Part shown: in pieces, positions 1-7,823 of the stretch
How the letters are laid out: every line of letters begins with the position of its first letter
How positions within the stretch are numbered: the first letter of the stretch is position 1
Assembly: GCA_001897355.1 (NCBI GenBank)
Contig: MKST01000002.1
Location: 426,962 to 463,592, forward strand
Direction: 5' to 3'
From: Solirubrobacterales bacterium 67-14
GTDB lineage: Bacteria; Actinomycetota; Thermoleophilia; Solirubrobacterales; 70-9
Length of the DNA stretch: 36,631 nt
Position numbers and translations under genes: made by a program
The notes under the pieces: model-generated
The model's input: the letters and a program-made list of their open reading frames with translations, nothing else
Databases searched by the model: none
What the model was told of the DNA's origin: nothing

Positions 1-465
1 GCCGCGCTCGTAGCGTTGCTCCCAGACGAAGCCGTCGGTGCAGATTCGAAGCTTGAGCCAGGTGGACAGCGCGTTGACCACCGAAGAGCCGACGCCGTGC
101 AGCCCGCCGGAGACCTTGTAGCCGCCGCCGTCGCCGAACTTGCCGCCGGCATGGAGAACGGTCAGGACGACCTCGGCCGCGGGACGGCCTTCCTTCTCCA
201 TGATGCCGACCGGGATGCCGCGGCCATGGTCCGTGACGCTGACGCTGTTGTCGGGCTGGATCGCGACCTCGACCGAGTCGTTGTAGCCGGCCAGGGCCTC
301 GTCGACCGAGTTGTCGACGATCTCGTAGACCAAGTGGTGCAAGCCCCGCGGACCGGTCGATCCGATGTACATGCCCGGTCGCTTGCGGACCGCCTCGAGA
401 CCCTCGAGGACGGTGATGTCCTTGGCCCCATAGGAGGAGTCGCCGCTGCTCTTCTTCTCAGCCAA
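1..465 (-). CDS. gyrB: DNA gyrase subunit B, N-terminal part (cut by window edge)
   Basis: This is the first 155 codons of the ATPase subunit of DNA gyrase, which introduces negative supercoils into DNA. The reading frame runs unbroken from a TTG at 463-465 to the window edge. The GHKL ATP-binding fold is clear: [11 protein letters not shown] (about residues 27-37), the Mg/ATP-binding E48 and N52 in [10 protein letters not shown], then DHGRGIP and the glycine-rich lid around [10 protein letters not shown]. The TTG start is chosen because GGAAAGG lies 6 nt upstream and the peptide begins at the usual place; the other TTG nearby hits a stop at once. It is last in the dnaA-dnaN-recF-DUF721-gyrB order. 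A 188-nt gap separates it from DUF721, so it probably has its own promoter. Confidence 0.96.
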   Translation of the reverse strand, partial: MAEKKSSGDSSYGAKDITVLEGLEAVRKRPGMYIGSTGPRGLHHLVYEIVDNSVDEALAGYNDSVEVAIQPDNSVSVTDHGRGIPVGIMEKEGRPAAEVVLTVLHAGGKFGDGGGYKVSGGLHGVGSSVVNALSTWLKLRICTDGFVWEQRYERG

Positions 466-514
466 TCAATACCTTTCCGAAAACTAGTCGGCGGCCACCG
501 TCGAACTGGCTACC

Positions 515-523
515 TGTGGAGAA
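515..523 (-). promoter_or_regulatory. Near-consensus DnaA box in the gyrB leader
   Basis: The minus strand reads TTCTCCACA, 8 of 9 matches to the DnaA box TTATCCACA, and is the closest match I found in the window. It lies between the putative gyrB -10 and the gyrB start, so it could link gyrase expression to DnaA or belong to a wider origin region. Confidence 0.4.
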
Positions 524-557
524 GGCGCGCCCGGACGGAACCGCGAGTCAGGTCTCC

Positions 558-563
558 ATAATA
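558..563 (-). promoter_or_regulatory. Candidate -10 element for gyrB
   Basis: On the minus strand this reads TATTAT, one mismatch from TATAAT. It would give a leader of roughly 85 nt before the gyrB TTG. No good -35 hexamer is visible at 16-18 nt spacing. The leader also contains a near-consensus DnaA box at 515-523. Confidence 0.4.
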
Positions 564-620
564 CCATCGCCGGTCGGATAAACCCCCCTGGTAGAGCCGA
601 AAAACTCCTGCAAATGGCAA

Positions 621-640
621 CTTTTGTGCTCTTTTGTCAC
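621..640 (+). repeat. Two 10-bp direct repeats in an AT-rich patch
   Basis: CTTTTGTGCT is followed directly by CTTTTGTCAC, and a third partial copy (CTTTTA) lies at 645-650. The 10-bp period is one helical turn. The patch sits just downstream of DUF721 and is much richer in A and T than its surroundings. Confidence 0.35.
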
Positions 641-653
641 AGAACTTTTACGG

Positions 654-968
654 TTATCCGCCGGACCCGGCCCGAAATCGCATCTTTTCCGGTGCCGAGT
701 CCCCGATTTCCGCCTTCAAGCGGGCCATGATCCGCGGCCCCATCAGCTCCAATTCCTGGGCCCATACCGCGCTCGAACACTCGATCGTGAGCACTCCTTC
801 CCGTTCGTCGACTACCTCGGTCACGGCGGCGATCCGCTCCCCGACGACCGCCTTCCAGGCGCCCTGGATCGCGGCCAAGGGCGATCCTGGCGCCACCTCG
901 GTTCGGAACCCTCCCAACAGCTCGCCGATCGACTTGGGGTCGGGGCTTCTCCCCCGCCAGTCCCTCAC
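654..968 (-). CDS. DUF721 (DciA-like) protein
   Basis: This 104-residue protein has the DUF721 pattern: a helical start (SIGELLGGFRTE), a W-x-x-V-VGE segment (AWKAVVGERIAAVTE) and the core LTIECSSAVWAQELELM. DUF721 proteins lie between recF and gyrB in many actinobacteria. The family includes DciA, which helps load the replicative helicase in bacteria lacking DnaC/DnaI; that role is inferred here, not shown. The GTG start at 966-968 overlaps the recF stop (GTGA), so the two are translationally coupled. Its length is short but normal for the actinobacterial group. Confidence 0.85.
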   Translation of the reverse strand: MRDWRGRSPDPKSIGELLGGFRTEVAPGSPLAAIQGAWKAVVGERIAAVTEVVDEREGVLTIECSSAVWAQELELMGPRIMARLKAEIGDSAPEKMRFRAGSGG

Positions 969-2074
969 GTGGACTGGCCCCGCGTCTGATCGACGGCTCC
1001 GGCCTCGGTCAGATCTCTGATCGCCACCCGGGCAATCCCTTCCCGCTCCGGGACCAACTCGCCTTCGGCCGCGGTGATCACGCTCTGGCCACCTTCCAGC
1101 AGGCGCTCGACCAGTCGTTCCCGACGACGTTCGTCCAGTTCGCTCATAACGTCGTCAAGCAACATCAGGGGCGCCGACCCTCCGGTCGCCAGCAGGGATT
1201 CGCGTTCCGCGAAGAGCAAGGCCAACAAGCCCAGTCGTTGCTGTCCCTGGGATCCGAAGCGACGCAGCTGCCGGCCGTCCATCTCCAGCCGGAGCTCGTC
1301 GTGGTGCGGCCCCCAACTGCTGCGTCCGAGCCGCAGGTCGTTTTCCAGTTTCTCCTCGAGGCCGGCCTGGATCTCTTCCGCAGAGGTGGCGGATCCGGGG
1401 CGATAGGAAAGTCCCTTTGGACCCTCGAGGCCGAGTTCTTCGGCCGCCATCTCCCAGCGCTCACCCAACTCGTCGACCGCTTGCTCGCGGCTCCGGGCCA
1501 GGGCCGAACCGGCTTCCGCGAACTGTGAATTCCACGTGGCAAGCTGGGATCTATCCCCCTGCCCGGCCGCGATCCGGGCGATCAATGCGTTTCTCTGGGC
1601 GAGAACCCGACCGAAGGCGGAGCGCACCCCGGCCTGGCTGGGCCAGCGGGCCGCGACGAAGCTGTCGAGATGGGCCCGCCTTGCGGCCGGCGGACCCTTG
1701 ACAAGCTCGAGACGATCCGGGGAAAAGACGGTGACCTTGGGCCGATGGAGCACCGCTTCGGACTGTTCGATCTTCGCCCCGTCCATGGTGAATCGGTTGC
1801 CTTCGCTGCGCGAGGCCGAGGCCATGAACACATGGTCCACCCCGCGGGAGGAAACGGTCACGCGGCAACGGGCATACGACGAACCGAAGGGGATCAGGTC
1901 GCGACGGTCCGATGTCCTGAAGGAACGGGAGGTGAGGCCGAAGAAGATCGCCTCGACCAAGTTGGTCTTGCCGGCCCCGTTGGGCCCGATGATCACGGTC
2001 AAGCCACGGTCCGGTTCGAAGCTGACCCCGGTCAGGGACCGCACCCGGTCCGCTTCGACCCGGGCGATCAGCAC
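965..2074 (-). CDS. recF: DNA replication and repair protein RecF
   Basis: RecF is an SMC-like ABC ATPase that helps load RecA at gapped DNA. The 369-residue length is normal. The Walker A motif GPNGAGKT lies at residues 30-37, the ABC signature region is GSQGQQRLGLLALL (about residue 275), and the Walker B is LMLLDDVMSELDE (about residue 305). The gene starts with GTG (2072-2074), 4 nt after the dnaN stop, and its own stop overlaps the DUF721 start. It is therefore an internal gene of the dnaN-recF-DUF721 operon. Confidence 0.95.
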   Translation of the reverse strand: MLIARVEADRVRSLTGVSFEPDRGLTVIIGPNGAGKTNLVEAIFFGLTSRSFRTSDRRDLIPFGSSYARCRVTVSSRGVDHVFMASASRSEGNRFTMDGAKIEQSEAVLHRPKVTVFSPDRLELVKGPPAARRAHLDSFVAARWPSQAGVRSAFGRVLAQRNALIARIAAGQGDRSQLATWNSQFAEAGSALARSREQAVDELGERWEMAAEELGLEGPKGLSYRPGSATSAEEIQAGLEEKLENDLRLGRSSWGPHHDELRLEMDGRQLRRFGSQGQQRLGLLALLFAERESLLATGGSAPLMLLDDVMSELDERRRERLVERLLEGGQSVITAAEGELVPEREGIARVAIRDLTEAGAVDQTRGQST

Positions 2075-2078
2075 GTGA

Positions 2079-3191
2079 CTACTCGTTCAGCCTGATCGGC
2101 ATGACCAGGTAGCGGAAGTCTTCGGCGTCTACTGGTTGCAGCAAGCCGGGGCGAAGGGGCGAGATCAACCGCAGGAGCACCTCGTCACTCTTGATCGCCT
2201 CGAGCCCGTCACGGAAGAACTCATGGTTGAAGCCGATCGCCAACTCCTCGCCGTCGAAGTTCGCTGGCATCTTCTCCTCGGCGTCGCCGAGGTCGGGGGT
2301 CTCGGCCGAGATCGTCAGCTCGCCCGGCGAGAGGGCAACCTTGAGGGGGCGGTTCTTTTGGGCCATCTGACTGACGCGACGCACCGATTCCAGCAACTCC
2401 GTGCGGGGAAGGCGCACGTCGTGATCCCACGTTTCGGGGAAGAGTTGCTGGTACTTGGGGAACTGGCCGTCGACCGTGTTGGTCGAGAGGATGGACCCGT
2501 CCACGTTGAAGACGACCAGCCGATCGGTAACCGAAAGGCGGACCGAATCCGAGTCGGACGAGGAAAGGAGACGGGACAGCTCGCGCAGTGCGTGGGCCGG
2601 GATGTTGCGATCGAGCTCGACCCCAACCGGTTCCGCCAGGTGAGTCTGCTTGACCGCGAGCCGATACGAGTCGGTCGCGACCATGGTCAGCTCGTTGCCG
2701 GAGGCCAGTACCTGGACGCTGGTCAGCACCGGACGCATATCGTCACGTGAGGCCGCCCGGGCGACCAGCTCGATCGTCTCCAACAGCGACTCGCGGCCGA
2801 GGGAGATCGTCTCACCGCCGGCGTCGGGCAGAGGCGGGAAGTCCTGCTCGTTGAGGGTGCGAAGGTTGAAACTCGAGGAACCGGACTTGACGCTGACGGT
2901 CCGCTCCGACGGTAGGTACTCGATCTCCGACTGGCCGGAACCGAGCAGGCGGGAGATGTCGGCGAAGAGACGGCCGGGCAAGAGGACCTTGCCATCGGAT
3001 TCAACCGACCCTTCGACGTGGACCGGTACGCGAAGGCTCAAGTTGCTGTCGGTCGCGCTGAAAGACAGACGTCCTTCGGTCGCCTCGACCAGGACTCCAC
3101 CGAGAGCCGGGTTGACGCCGCCGGTCGAAAGGGCGCGGGCGACCAAGGCAAGTTTCGCGGCAAGTTCGTTGTTCTTGATTGAGAACTTCAA
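2079..3191 (-). CDS. dnaN: DNA polymerase III beta subunit (sliding clamp)
   Basis: The sliding clamp tethers DNA polymerase III to DNA. The 370-residue protein has the normal length for three repeated clamp domains, a typical start (KFSIKNNELAAKLALVARAL) and a typical end (YLVMPIRL). The start codon is TTG at 3189-3191; GAGG lies about 10 nt upstream on the minus strand. The gene follows dnaA after a 145-nt gap that may be part of oriC, and leads into recF 4 nt beyond its stop. Confidence 0.96.
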   Translation of the reverse strand: MKFSIKNNELAAKLALVARALSTGGVNPALGGVLVEATEGRLSFSATDSNLSLRVPVHVEGSVESDGKVLLPGRLFADISRLLGSGQSEIEYLPSERTVSVKSGSSSFNLRTLNEQDFPPLPDAGGETISLGRESLLETIELVARAASRDDMRPVLTSVQVLASGNELTMVATDSYRLAVKQTHLAEPVGVELDRNIPAHALRELSRLLSSSDSDSVRLSVTDRLVVFNVDGSILSTNTVDGQFPKYQQLFPETWDHDVRLPRTELLESVRRVSQMAQKNRPLKVALSPGELTISAETPDLGDAEEKMPANFDGEELAIGFNHEFFRDGLEAIKSDEVLLRLISPLRPGLLQPVDAEDFRYLVMPIRLNE

Positions 3192-3336
3192 ATCCGAATA
3201 CCTCGTTTAAGTGTTCTGGTTCTGTGGAGTAAAGCGCAGAACCGTTGGAAGTGGCTTTGTGGAGCCGAATCCATTGTTGGCAAACAGTGGAGAAACCAGG
3301 ATTCTTTCAGCGTGCTCGGCGGCTGGAAGAGCCATC
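3192..3336. other. Candidate oriC segment between dnaA and dnaN
   Basis: The gap and its border hold four TGTGGA-type motifs in one orientation, read on the plus strand: TGTGGAGTA (3223), TGTGGAGCC (3258), AGTGGAGAA (3286) and TGTGGATTC (3357, just inside dnaA). These match the inverse DnaA box TGTGGATAA at 6-7 of 9 positions. Actinobacterial origins usually lie between dnaA and dnaN. At 145 bp the gap is short for a complete origin, and no perfect box is present. Confidence 0.4.
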
Positions 3337-4710
3337 TCAGGAGTTGTCCCCGGGGCTGTGGATTCGTGCCCGGAGGATCTCGACGGCGGCGGTGATCTCG
3401 GCGTCGTCGCCGATCGCTTGGTCGATGCGCTCGATCGAGTTGAGGATGGTGGTGTGGTCGCGGTCTCCGTAGAGGCCGCCGATCTGGGGTAGCGAAAGCG
3501 AAGTCATCTCCCTGGTCAAGAAGATCGCGACGTGGCGTGCGGTAGCGGTGTTTCGGTCGCGGCGGCGGGAAGTGAGGACTTCCACCTCGGTGCGGTAGTG
3601 CTCGGCCACGGTTTGGCGGATCGACTCCGGGGTGATCTGGGTGGCAGGTGCGGCCTCGGTAGCCGGGAATACCTGGCTGATCAGGTCGGTGTCGATAGGG
3701 GACGAGGTAAGGGAAGATTCGGCGATGGTGCGGGTCAGGGCGCCGCGGAGCTGGCGGAGGTTGGTCTGGACCCGGCGGGCCAGCAGCGTGAGGGCATCCT
3801 GGTCGGCGATCTCGAGGCCCGCTTCGGTGACAAGGTGCCGTAGGACAGTCAGCCTGGTGGCCAGGTTCGGCGCTTCCAGGGGCACTGTGAGGCCCCATTC
3901 GAAGCGGTCGCTGAGCCGGTCGGCCAAGGTCGAGATCTCGTCGGGCGAGCGATCGGCGGAAAGGACGATCTGGCTGCCAGCGTCATGGAGGGCGTTGAAG
4001 GTGTGGAAGAACTCTTCCTCGGTGTGGTGCTTGCCGGCGATGAACTGGATGTCGTCGATCAGGAGGACGTCGAGGTTGCGGTAACGGCGCTTGAACTCGT
4101 CGGTTCCTTGCTCGCGGAGGGCAGTGACGAACTCCGCCGTGAAGGACTCGGCGTTGGTGTAGAGGACGTTGAGCTCGGGGACGTGCAGTGTCAGGTAGTT
4201 GGCGATCGCTCCGAGCAGGTGGGTCTTGCCGAGCCCAGGAGGACCGTGAAGGAAGAGCGGGTTGTAGGCCTCGGACGGAGCCTCGGCCACGGCCAGGGCG
4301 GAGGCGTGGGCGAGATGGTTTCCGGGACCGATCACGAAGCGGTCGAAATCATGGGTTGGATTGGGACCGACGGGCGCAGTCGGCGCCTTCACGCGTTCTG
4401 GCTCAGGTGGGCGCTCGAAGCTGACCGAGGTGAGATGGGATTTCGAGTCGGCAAGAGCCTGTTCGATGACCTCGAGATAGCGACGCTCGACCCAGGTTCG
4501 GATCGGGTCGGCCGCTTCGAGATAGAGGGTGGTGCCGCGTACTGCTGCCGGGCGGATCGGGTCGATCCACATCCGCCAGGCGGTTTCGAACAGGCGTCCC
4601 TTGACGGCGGGCTGTATCGCCTCCCATTCCTGCGCGGCCCGAGCCGAACCTGGCAGCCGTTTTTGGCTTTCTGACTTGGTTCGGTTGGGATTGGTCGCAG
4701 TGGATTCCAT
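3337..4710 (-). CDS. dnaA: Chromosomal replication initiator DnaA
   Basis: DnaA binds DnaA boxes at oriC and opens the duplex. The 457-residue protein shows domain I (about residues 28-90), a short linker, the AAA+ domain with Walker A GPPGLGKT (156-163) and Walker [10 protein letters not shown] (215-223), and the C-terminal DNA-binding domain with the diagnostic DRDHTTIL. I chose the ATG at 4708-4710. The frame is open further upstream, but those residues are basic and unlike DnaA, and part of them lies opposite rpmH. No good Shine-Dalgarno precedes the chosen start, so the N-terminus is uncertain by up to about 20 residues. Confidence 0.95.
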   Translation of the reverse strand: MESTATNPNRTKSESQKRLPGSARAAQEWEAIQPAVKGRLFETAWRMWIDPIRPAAVRGTTLYLEAADPIRTWVERRYLEVIEQALADSKSHLTSVSFERPPEPERVKAPTAPVGPNPTHDFDRFVIGPGNHLAHASALAVAEAPSEAYNPLFLHGPPGLGKTHLLGAIANYLTLHVPELNVLYTNAESFTAEFVTALREQGTDEFKRRYRNLDVLLIDDIQFIAGKHHTEEEFFHTFNALHDAGSQIVLSADRSPDEISTLADRLSDRFEWGLTVPLEAPNLATRLTVLRHLVTEAGLEIADQDALTLLARRVQTNLRQLRGALTRTIAESSLTSSPIDTDLISQVFPATEAAPATQITPESIRQTVAEHYRTEVEVLTSRRRDRNTATARHVAIFLTREMTSLSLPQIGGLYGDRDHTTILNSIERIDQAIGDDAEITAAVEILRARIHSPGDNS

Positions 4711-4886
4711 GATCGGGATGGGCTGGTCCACCGCCTTCAGAGCGAGTTCTCCAGCCTGTTTGCCGACCATAGCGCCGGTGCCGAAGCTGCTGTCGCCTGC
4801 CTCCGCAAATCGCGCGGAAAATTTCTTGGAGGTGGTCAGACGCGTCCGCGATAGCAGGGGAGCAGGCGGAACCAGGGGAATGTCCT

Positions 4887-4892
4887 TATACT
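4887..4892 (+). promoter_or_regulatory. -10 element of rpmH
   Basis: TATACT differs from TATAAT at one base and lies 11 nt before the rpmH ATG. The expected transcript start is about 4-5 nt before the ATG, so the mRNA would be leaderless or nearly so; no Shine-Dalgarno is present. The same bases read TATAAG on the other strand and could also serve dnaA. Confidence 0.5.
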
Positions 4893-4903
4893 GCCCGACT
4901 CCA

Positions 4904-5038
4904 ATGAAGCGTACGTACCAGCCAAAGAAGCGTAAGCGAGCCAAGACCCACGGCTTCCGAGCCCGCATGAGCACCAAGGGCGGCCGTGACGTCATCCGGC
5001 GTCGGCGCCGCAAGGGCCGCAAGCGGCTCGCCGTCTGA
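4904..5038 (+). CDS. rpmH: 50S ribosomal protein L34
   Basis: L34 is a very short basic protein of the large ribosomal subunit. The 44 residues match the family throughout: [18 protein letters not shown] at the start, then [20 protein letters not shown]. The longer open frame upstream is not part of the protein. The gene lies just upstream of rnpA with a 2-nt gap, the conserved bacterial arrangement, and diverges from dnaA. No Shine-Dalgarno precedes the ATG, while a good -10 sits 11 nt upstream. Confidence 0.97.
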   Translation: MKRTYQPKKRKRAKTHGFRARMSTKGGRDVIRRRRRKGRKRLAV

Positions 5039-5040
5039 CG

Positions 5041-5427
5041 ATGTCCGGTAACGGCGCTGGCACTCCCAGACGCCGCCGACTCTCCCGCAGCGGAGATTTC
5101 AAACGGGCTTATCGAGAAGGGTCGTCGAAGGCGACCCGTTATCTCGTTCTCTATCGGTTCGACCGCCGGGCCGATGACGACTCGGAGATCCGCCTCGGGG
5201 TCAGTGTCTCCAAGAAGTTGGGCGATGCGGTCACCCGTAATCGGGTCAAGCGGGTCTTGAAGGAGGCGTTCTGGGCGCAGGTGGATCCAGAGAGCGTGGA
5301 CCAGGACTTCGTGTTGGTCGCGCGCAGCGGGATCGGTGAAGTGATCGAGAACGAGGGACTTTCGGGCGCCGAGGGTTGCGTGGCTGAGGTCTTGAAACTG
5401 GGGGAAGGCGGAAAGCGTTCCACGTGA
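5041..5427 (+). CDS. rnpA: Ribonuclease P protein component
   Basis: This protein subunit helps the RNase P RNA cleave 5' leaders from tRNA precursors. The 128-residue protein carries the hallmark RNR motif in VTRNRVKRVLKEAFW (about residues 64-78), preceded by the conserved LGVSVSKKLGDA. The N-terminus is basic, as expected. It follows rpmH with a 2-nt gap, and its stop TGA is embedded in the GTGA that starts yidD. A near-consensus parS site spans that junction. Confidence 0.95.
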   Translation: MSGNGAGTPRRRRLSRSGDFKRAYREGSSKATRYLVLYRFDRRADDDSEIRLGVSVSKKLGDAVTRNRVKRVLKEAFWAQVDPESVDQDFVLVARSGIGEVIENEGLSGAEGCVAEVLKLGEGGKRST

Positions 5428-5430
5428 AAC
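5417..5430. other. parS: Candidate parS centromere site
   Basis: GTTCCACGTGAAAC matches the core parS palindrome GTTTCACGTGAAAC at 13 of 14 positions. It covers the rnpA stop and the GTG start of yidD. ParB, whose gene lies 3 kb downstream, binds such sites to nucleate the partition complex, and parS sites normally cluster near oriC. Other CACGTG cores in the window match the flanks poorly. Confidence 0.7.
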
Positions 5431-5699
5431 GGATAGTCCTCGCTCCGGTACGCGCCTACAGTCGCTGGATTTCCCCGCTACTGCCCCGCCGGTGCAAATA
5501 CGAACCCACCTGTTCCGCCTACGCGATCGAGGCGGTAGAACGCTTCGGCGTCATACGGGGTACAGTTCTCGCCTGCTGGCGCGTCCTGCGCTGTAATCCC
5601 TTCAGTCACGGTGGCTTCGATCCCGTGCGGGATCAATTCACTTTGAAGGTCGGGCCGATGGATCCGGCCGTTTACCACGGAGAAACAGAACAGCGTTGA
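5424..5699 (+). CDS. yidD: Membrane protein insertion efficiency factor YidD
   Basis: YidD is a small membrane-associated protein that assists YidC-dependent insertion. The 91-residue protein carries the family core: YEPTCSAYAIEAVERFG, then CWRVLRCNPFSHGGFDPV, with the conserved cysteines at residues 24, 30, 51 and 57. It starts with GTG overlapping the rnpA stop (GTGA), and its TGA shares one base with the yidC ATG. The order rpmH-rnpA-yidD-yidC is classic, so these four are probably co-transcribed. Confidence 0.93.
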   Translation: MKRIVLAPVRAYSRWISPLLPRRCKYEPTCSAYAIEAVERFGVIRGTVLACWRVLRCNPFSHGGFDPVRDQFTLKVGPMDPAVYHGETEQR

Positions 5700-6514
5700 T
5701 GCCGACCGCAAACATCCTGCAGCCACTGATCGATGTGGCCAATGCCGTTTTGTCGTTCTTCCACGACGACATCGGCGTCAGTTGGGGGATGGCGATCATC
5801 CTCCTTACGGTCTGCACCCGCGCCCTACTGATCCCGCTCACCTATAAGCAGCTCAAGAGCATGCGCGCCCTACAGGCCTTCCAGCCGCAGATGAAGGAGC
5901 TGCAAGAGAAGTACAAGAACGATCGTCAGCGCCTCTCGCAGGAGATGATGAAGTTCTACCAGGAGAACAAGATCAATCCGCTTGCCTCCTGTATCCCTCT
6001 GCTCGCTCAGCTTCCGGTCTTCATCACCCTCTTCCAAGCCCTCCGCGGCCCGCTCCGTGAGGACATCTGTGGTCAGACCGCGGTCGCCTGTGGCCAGCTG
6101 ACCCAGGCTCAGATTGACGCCAACCCGGCCATCCATGCCCTCTACCCCTTCGGAGAGTCCTTCCTCTTCATCCCGGACCTGACCGACAAGGCCACCGGCA
6201 GCGTTCTGATCGCGCTGTTGATCCTCTACGTCGGAACCCAGCTGGTTTCCGGACTTATCTCCGCCACGACCGGCGATCGGAACCAGCGCATGCTGATGCT
6301 GGCTCTACCGGTCATCTTCGTCCCCTTCATCATCTCGTTCCCGGCCGGCCTGATCCTCTACTGGATCACCACCAACTTCTGGACGATCGGTCAGACCTAC
6401 GTGATCAACCGGGTCATCCCGCCTCCGGTGATGGCGACGCCAGAAGGAGCGGTAGCCGCCGCTTCCACCAAGCCCCCGCCCCCGCCGCCCAAGAAGAAGA
6501 AGCGCAAGCGCTGA
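5699..6514 (+). CDS. yidC: Membrane protein insertase YidC/Oxa1
   Basis: YidC inserts and folds proteins in the cytoplasmic membrane. The 271-residue protein has the short form without the large periplasmic domain of proteobacteria. It shows the first core membrane helix (SWGMAIILLTVCTRALLIPL) with its conserved arginine, a charged cytoplasmic hairpin (about residues 50-90), helices around CIPLLAQLPVFITLF and three later helices, and a Pro-rich then Lys/Arg-rich tail that may contact the ribosome. The ATG overlaps the yidD stop by one base. A 6-bp palindrome (6506-6520) covers its stop codon. Confidence 0.95.
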   Translation: MPTANILQPLIDVANAVLSFFHDDIGVSWGMAIILLTVCTRALLIPLTYKQLKSMRALQAFQPQMKELQEKYKNDRQRLSQEMMKFYQENKINPLASCIPLLAQLPVFITLFQALRGPLREDICGQTAVACGQLTQAQIDANPAIHALYPFGESFLFIPDLTDKATGSVLIALLILYVGTQLVSGLISATTGDRNQRMLMLALPVIFVPFIISFPAGLILYWITTNFWTIGQTYVINRVIPPPVMATPEGAVAAASTKPPPPPPKKKKRKR

Positions 6515-6525
6515 GCGCTTCCATC

Positions 6526-6531
6526 TAGACT
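6526..6531 (+). promoter_or_regulatory. -10 element of jag
   Basis: TAGACT ends 7 nt before the jag ATG. An AGGA is present, but only 2 nt from the ATG, too close for a normal Shine-Dalgarno. This favours a leaderless jag transcript starting at or next to the ATG, in addition to read-through from yidC. Confidence 0.35.
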
Positions 6532-6538
6532 CAGGACG

Positions 6539-7018
6539 ATGGAAGCGAGCGAGTGGCCGGCCGAGCCGGCAGAACGGGTCAGACTGCTGGTCGAGCGGGT
6601 GCTCGACGAACTCGATCTCGATGGCGAGGTAGATCTCGAGGAGACCGAGGACGTAATCACTGCCACGGTCGAGGGAGACGAGGACTACGGGCTGCTCATC
6701 GGGCGCCGTGGCCAGACCATCGACGCGCTTCAGCTCCTGGCCTTCCAGGCTGCCTTCCGCGGGATCCGCGAACGCAAGCGCGTGGTCGTTGACGCGGCCG
6801 GCTACCGCGCCCGGCGTGAAGAAGTGATCTCGGAACGGGCCGATCGGGCCGCCGAGAAGGCGATTGCCTCCGGGGACGAGGTCGAACTCGACCCGATGAG
6901 CGCGCGCGAGCGACGCATCGTCCACGAACACCTGAAGAACCGGCCCGAGGTCGAGACCTTCAGTTCCGGCGACGAGCCCCATCGACGCGTCGTGGTCGCT
7001 CCCCTCATCTCGGACTGA
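6539..7018 (+). CDS. jag: Jag/KhpB-type RNA-binding protein (KH and R3H domains)
   Basis: This is a predicted RNA-binding protein of the Jag family, which in other bacteria affects cell elongation and RNA metabolism. The 159-residue protein has a KH domain with the GxxG loop in LLIGRRGQTIDALQLL (about residues 53-68) and a C-terminal R3H domain ending in the R-x-x-x-H-like ARERRIVHEHLK. It lacks the N-terminal Jag_N domain of Firmicutes, as is usual in actinobacteria. The N-terminus is strongly acidic. It lies 24 nt after yidC and 11 nt before rsmG. Confidence 0.92.
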   Translation: MEASEWPAEPAERVRLLVERVLDELDLDGEVDLEETEDVITATVEGDEDYGLLIGRRGQTIDALQLLAFQAAFRGIRERKRVVVDAAGYRARREEVISERADRAAEKAIASGDEVELDPMSARERRIVHEHLKNRPEVETFSSGDEPHRRVVVAPLISD

Positions 7019-7029
7019 ACGCGACCGGT

Positions 7030-7725
7030 GTGACTCCGGACCCTTCCCCTTCCGCCTGGCTCGATCCGGAGCAGCTCGCCCGGCTCGATCCGATGTTGGA
7101 ACTGCTCTCCGGGAGCTACGTCTCGCTCAGTTCGGTCACCGATCCGATCGAAGCCCGAAGAGTTCACGTGGCGGACAGCCTTACCGGCCTCGCCTGCCCG
7201 GAAGTGCGCAACGCATCCCAGGCGGTGGACCTCGGTGCCGGGGCGGGCTTCCCGGGCATCCCGCTGGCTGTCTTTCTACCCTCCTGCGAGTTCACACTGC
7301 TCGATTCGGTCGGTCGCAAGGTCGAGTTCATGAACGAGGTGATTTCGGCTCTGGGACTCGAAAATGCCCGCGCCATAAAGGAACGCTCCGAAACCTGGGC
7401 GGCGTCCGAGGGTCGTGAAAAGTACGACCTCGTGACCGCCAGGGCCGTCGCTCCGCTCTCGGCCCTGGCCGAGCTTTCCTCCCCGCTGCTGGCCGAAGGC
7501 GGCCACCTCGTCGCCTGGAAGGGCGAGTCCGAACCCGAGTCCGAACGCGTGATCGAAGAGCAGGTCGACCGCCTGGCCATGGAGGTGCTGCGGCAGGAAT
7601 CCGTGGTCCCATTCGCCGGATCGCGCGAACGAAGGCTCTACGTGCTGACCAAGACCGGCCCGACTCCGGACGACCTGCCCAGGCGGCCGGGCATGGCTCG
7701 CAAGCGGCCGCTGGGCGGTCACTGA
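7030..7725 (+). CDS. rsmG: 16S rRNA (guanine527-N7)-methyltransferase RsmG
   Basis: RsmG methylates N7 of G527 in 16S rRNA using S-adenosylmethionine. The 231-residue protein has the SAM-binding motif DLGAGAGFPGIPLA (about residues 68-81), the motif LLDSVGRKVEFMNEV, and the conserved VTARAVAPLSALAEL. The start is GTG at 7030, 11 nt after jag. As in many actinobacteria, mnmE and mnmG are missing between yidC and rsmG. The weak dyad GCCGG-N6-CCGGC at 7733-7748 follows it. Confidence 0.94.
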   Translation: MTPDPSPSAWLDPEQLARLDPMLELLSGSYVSLSSVTDPIEARRVHVADSLTGLACPEVRNASQAVDLGAGAGFPGIPLAVFLPSCEFTLLDSVGRKVEFMNEVISALGLENARAIKERSETWAASEGREKYDLVTARAVAPLSALAELSSPLLAEGGHLVAWKGESEPESERVIEEQVDRLAMEVLRQESVVPFAGSRERRLYVLTKTGPTPDDLPRRPGMARKRPLGGH

Positions 7726-7799
7726 ACCGTCGGCCGGTCGGAGCCGGCAAACAAATAAGCTGGCTTCTACATGACTTATTCCTCGTCCACGTGTGAAAT

Positions 7800-7816
7800 C
7801 CTCCCCGTTTCGGAGG
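7800..7816 (+). promoter_or_regulatory. Hairpin that would mask the parA ribosome-binding site
   Basis: CCTCC at 7800-7804 can pair with GGAGG at 7812-7816, which is the Shine-Dalgarno of parA, 7 nt before its TTG start. Upstream, AATAAG (7754-7759) and CTTATT (7775-7780) form another dyad. If transcribed together with parA, the hairpin would limit initiation. Confidence 0.3.
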
Positions 7817-7823
7817 TCGGTAC

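Noticed and set aside
960-975. Other CACGTG cores (near 966, 1540, 2074, 7161, 7789, 8521, 30778) as extra parS sites
   Set aside because: Flanking bases match parS poorly at all of them; only 5417-5430 has the extended palindrome.
4711-5022. Upstream extension of dnaA to a 561-residue protein
   Set aside because: The added residues are basic, unlike DnaA domain I, and part of the frame lies antisense to rpmH.
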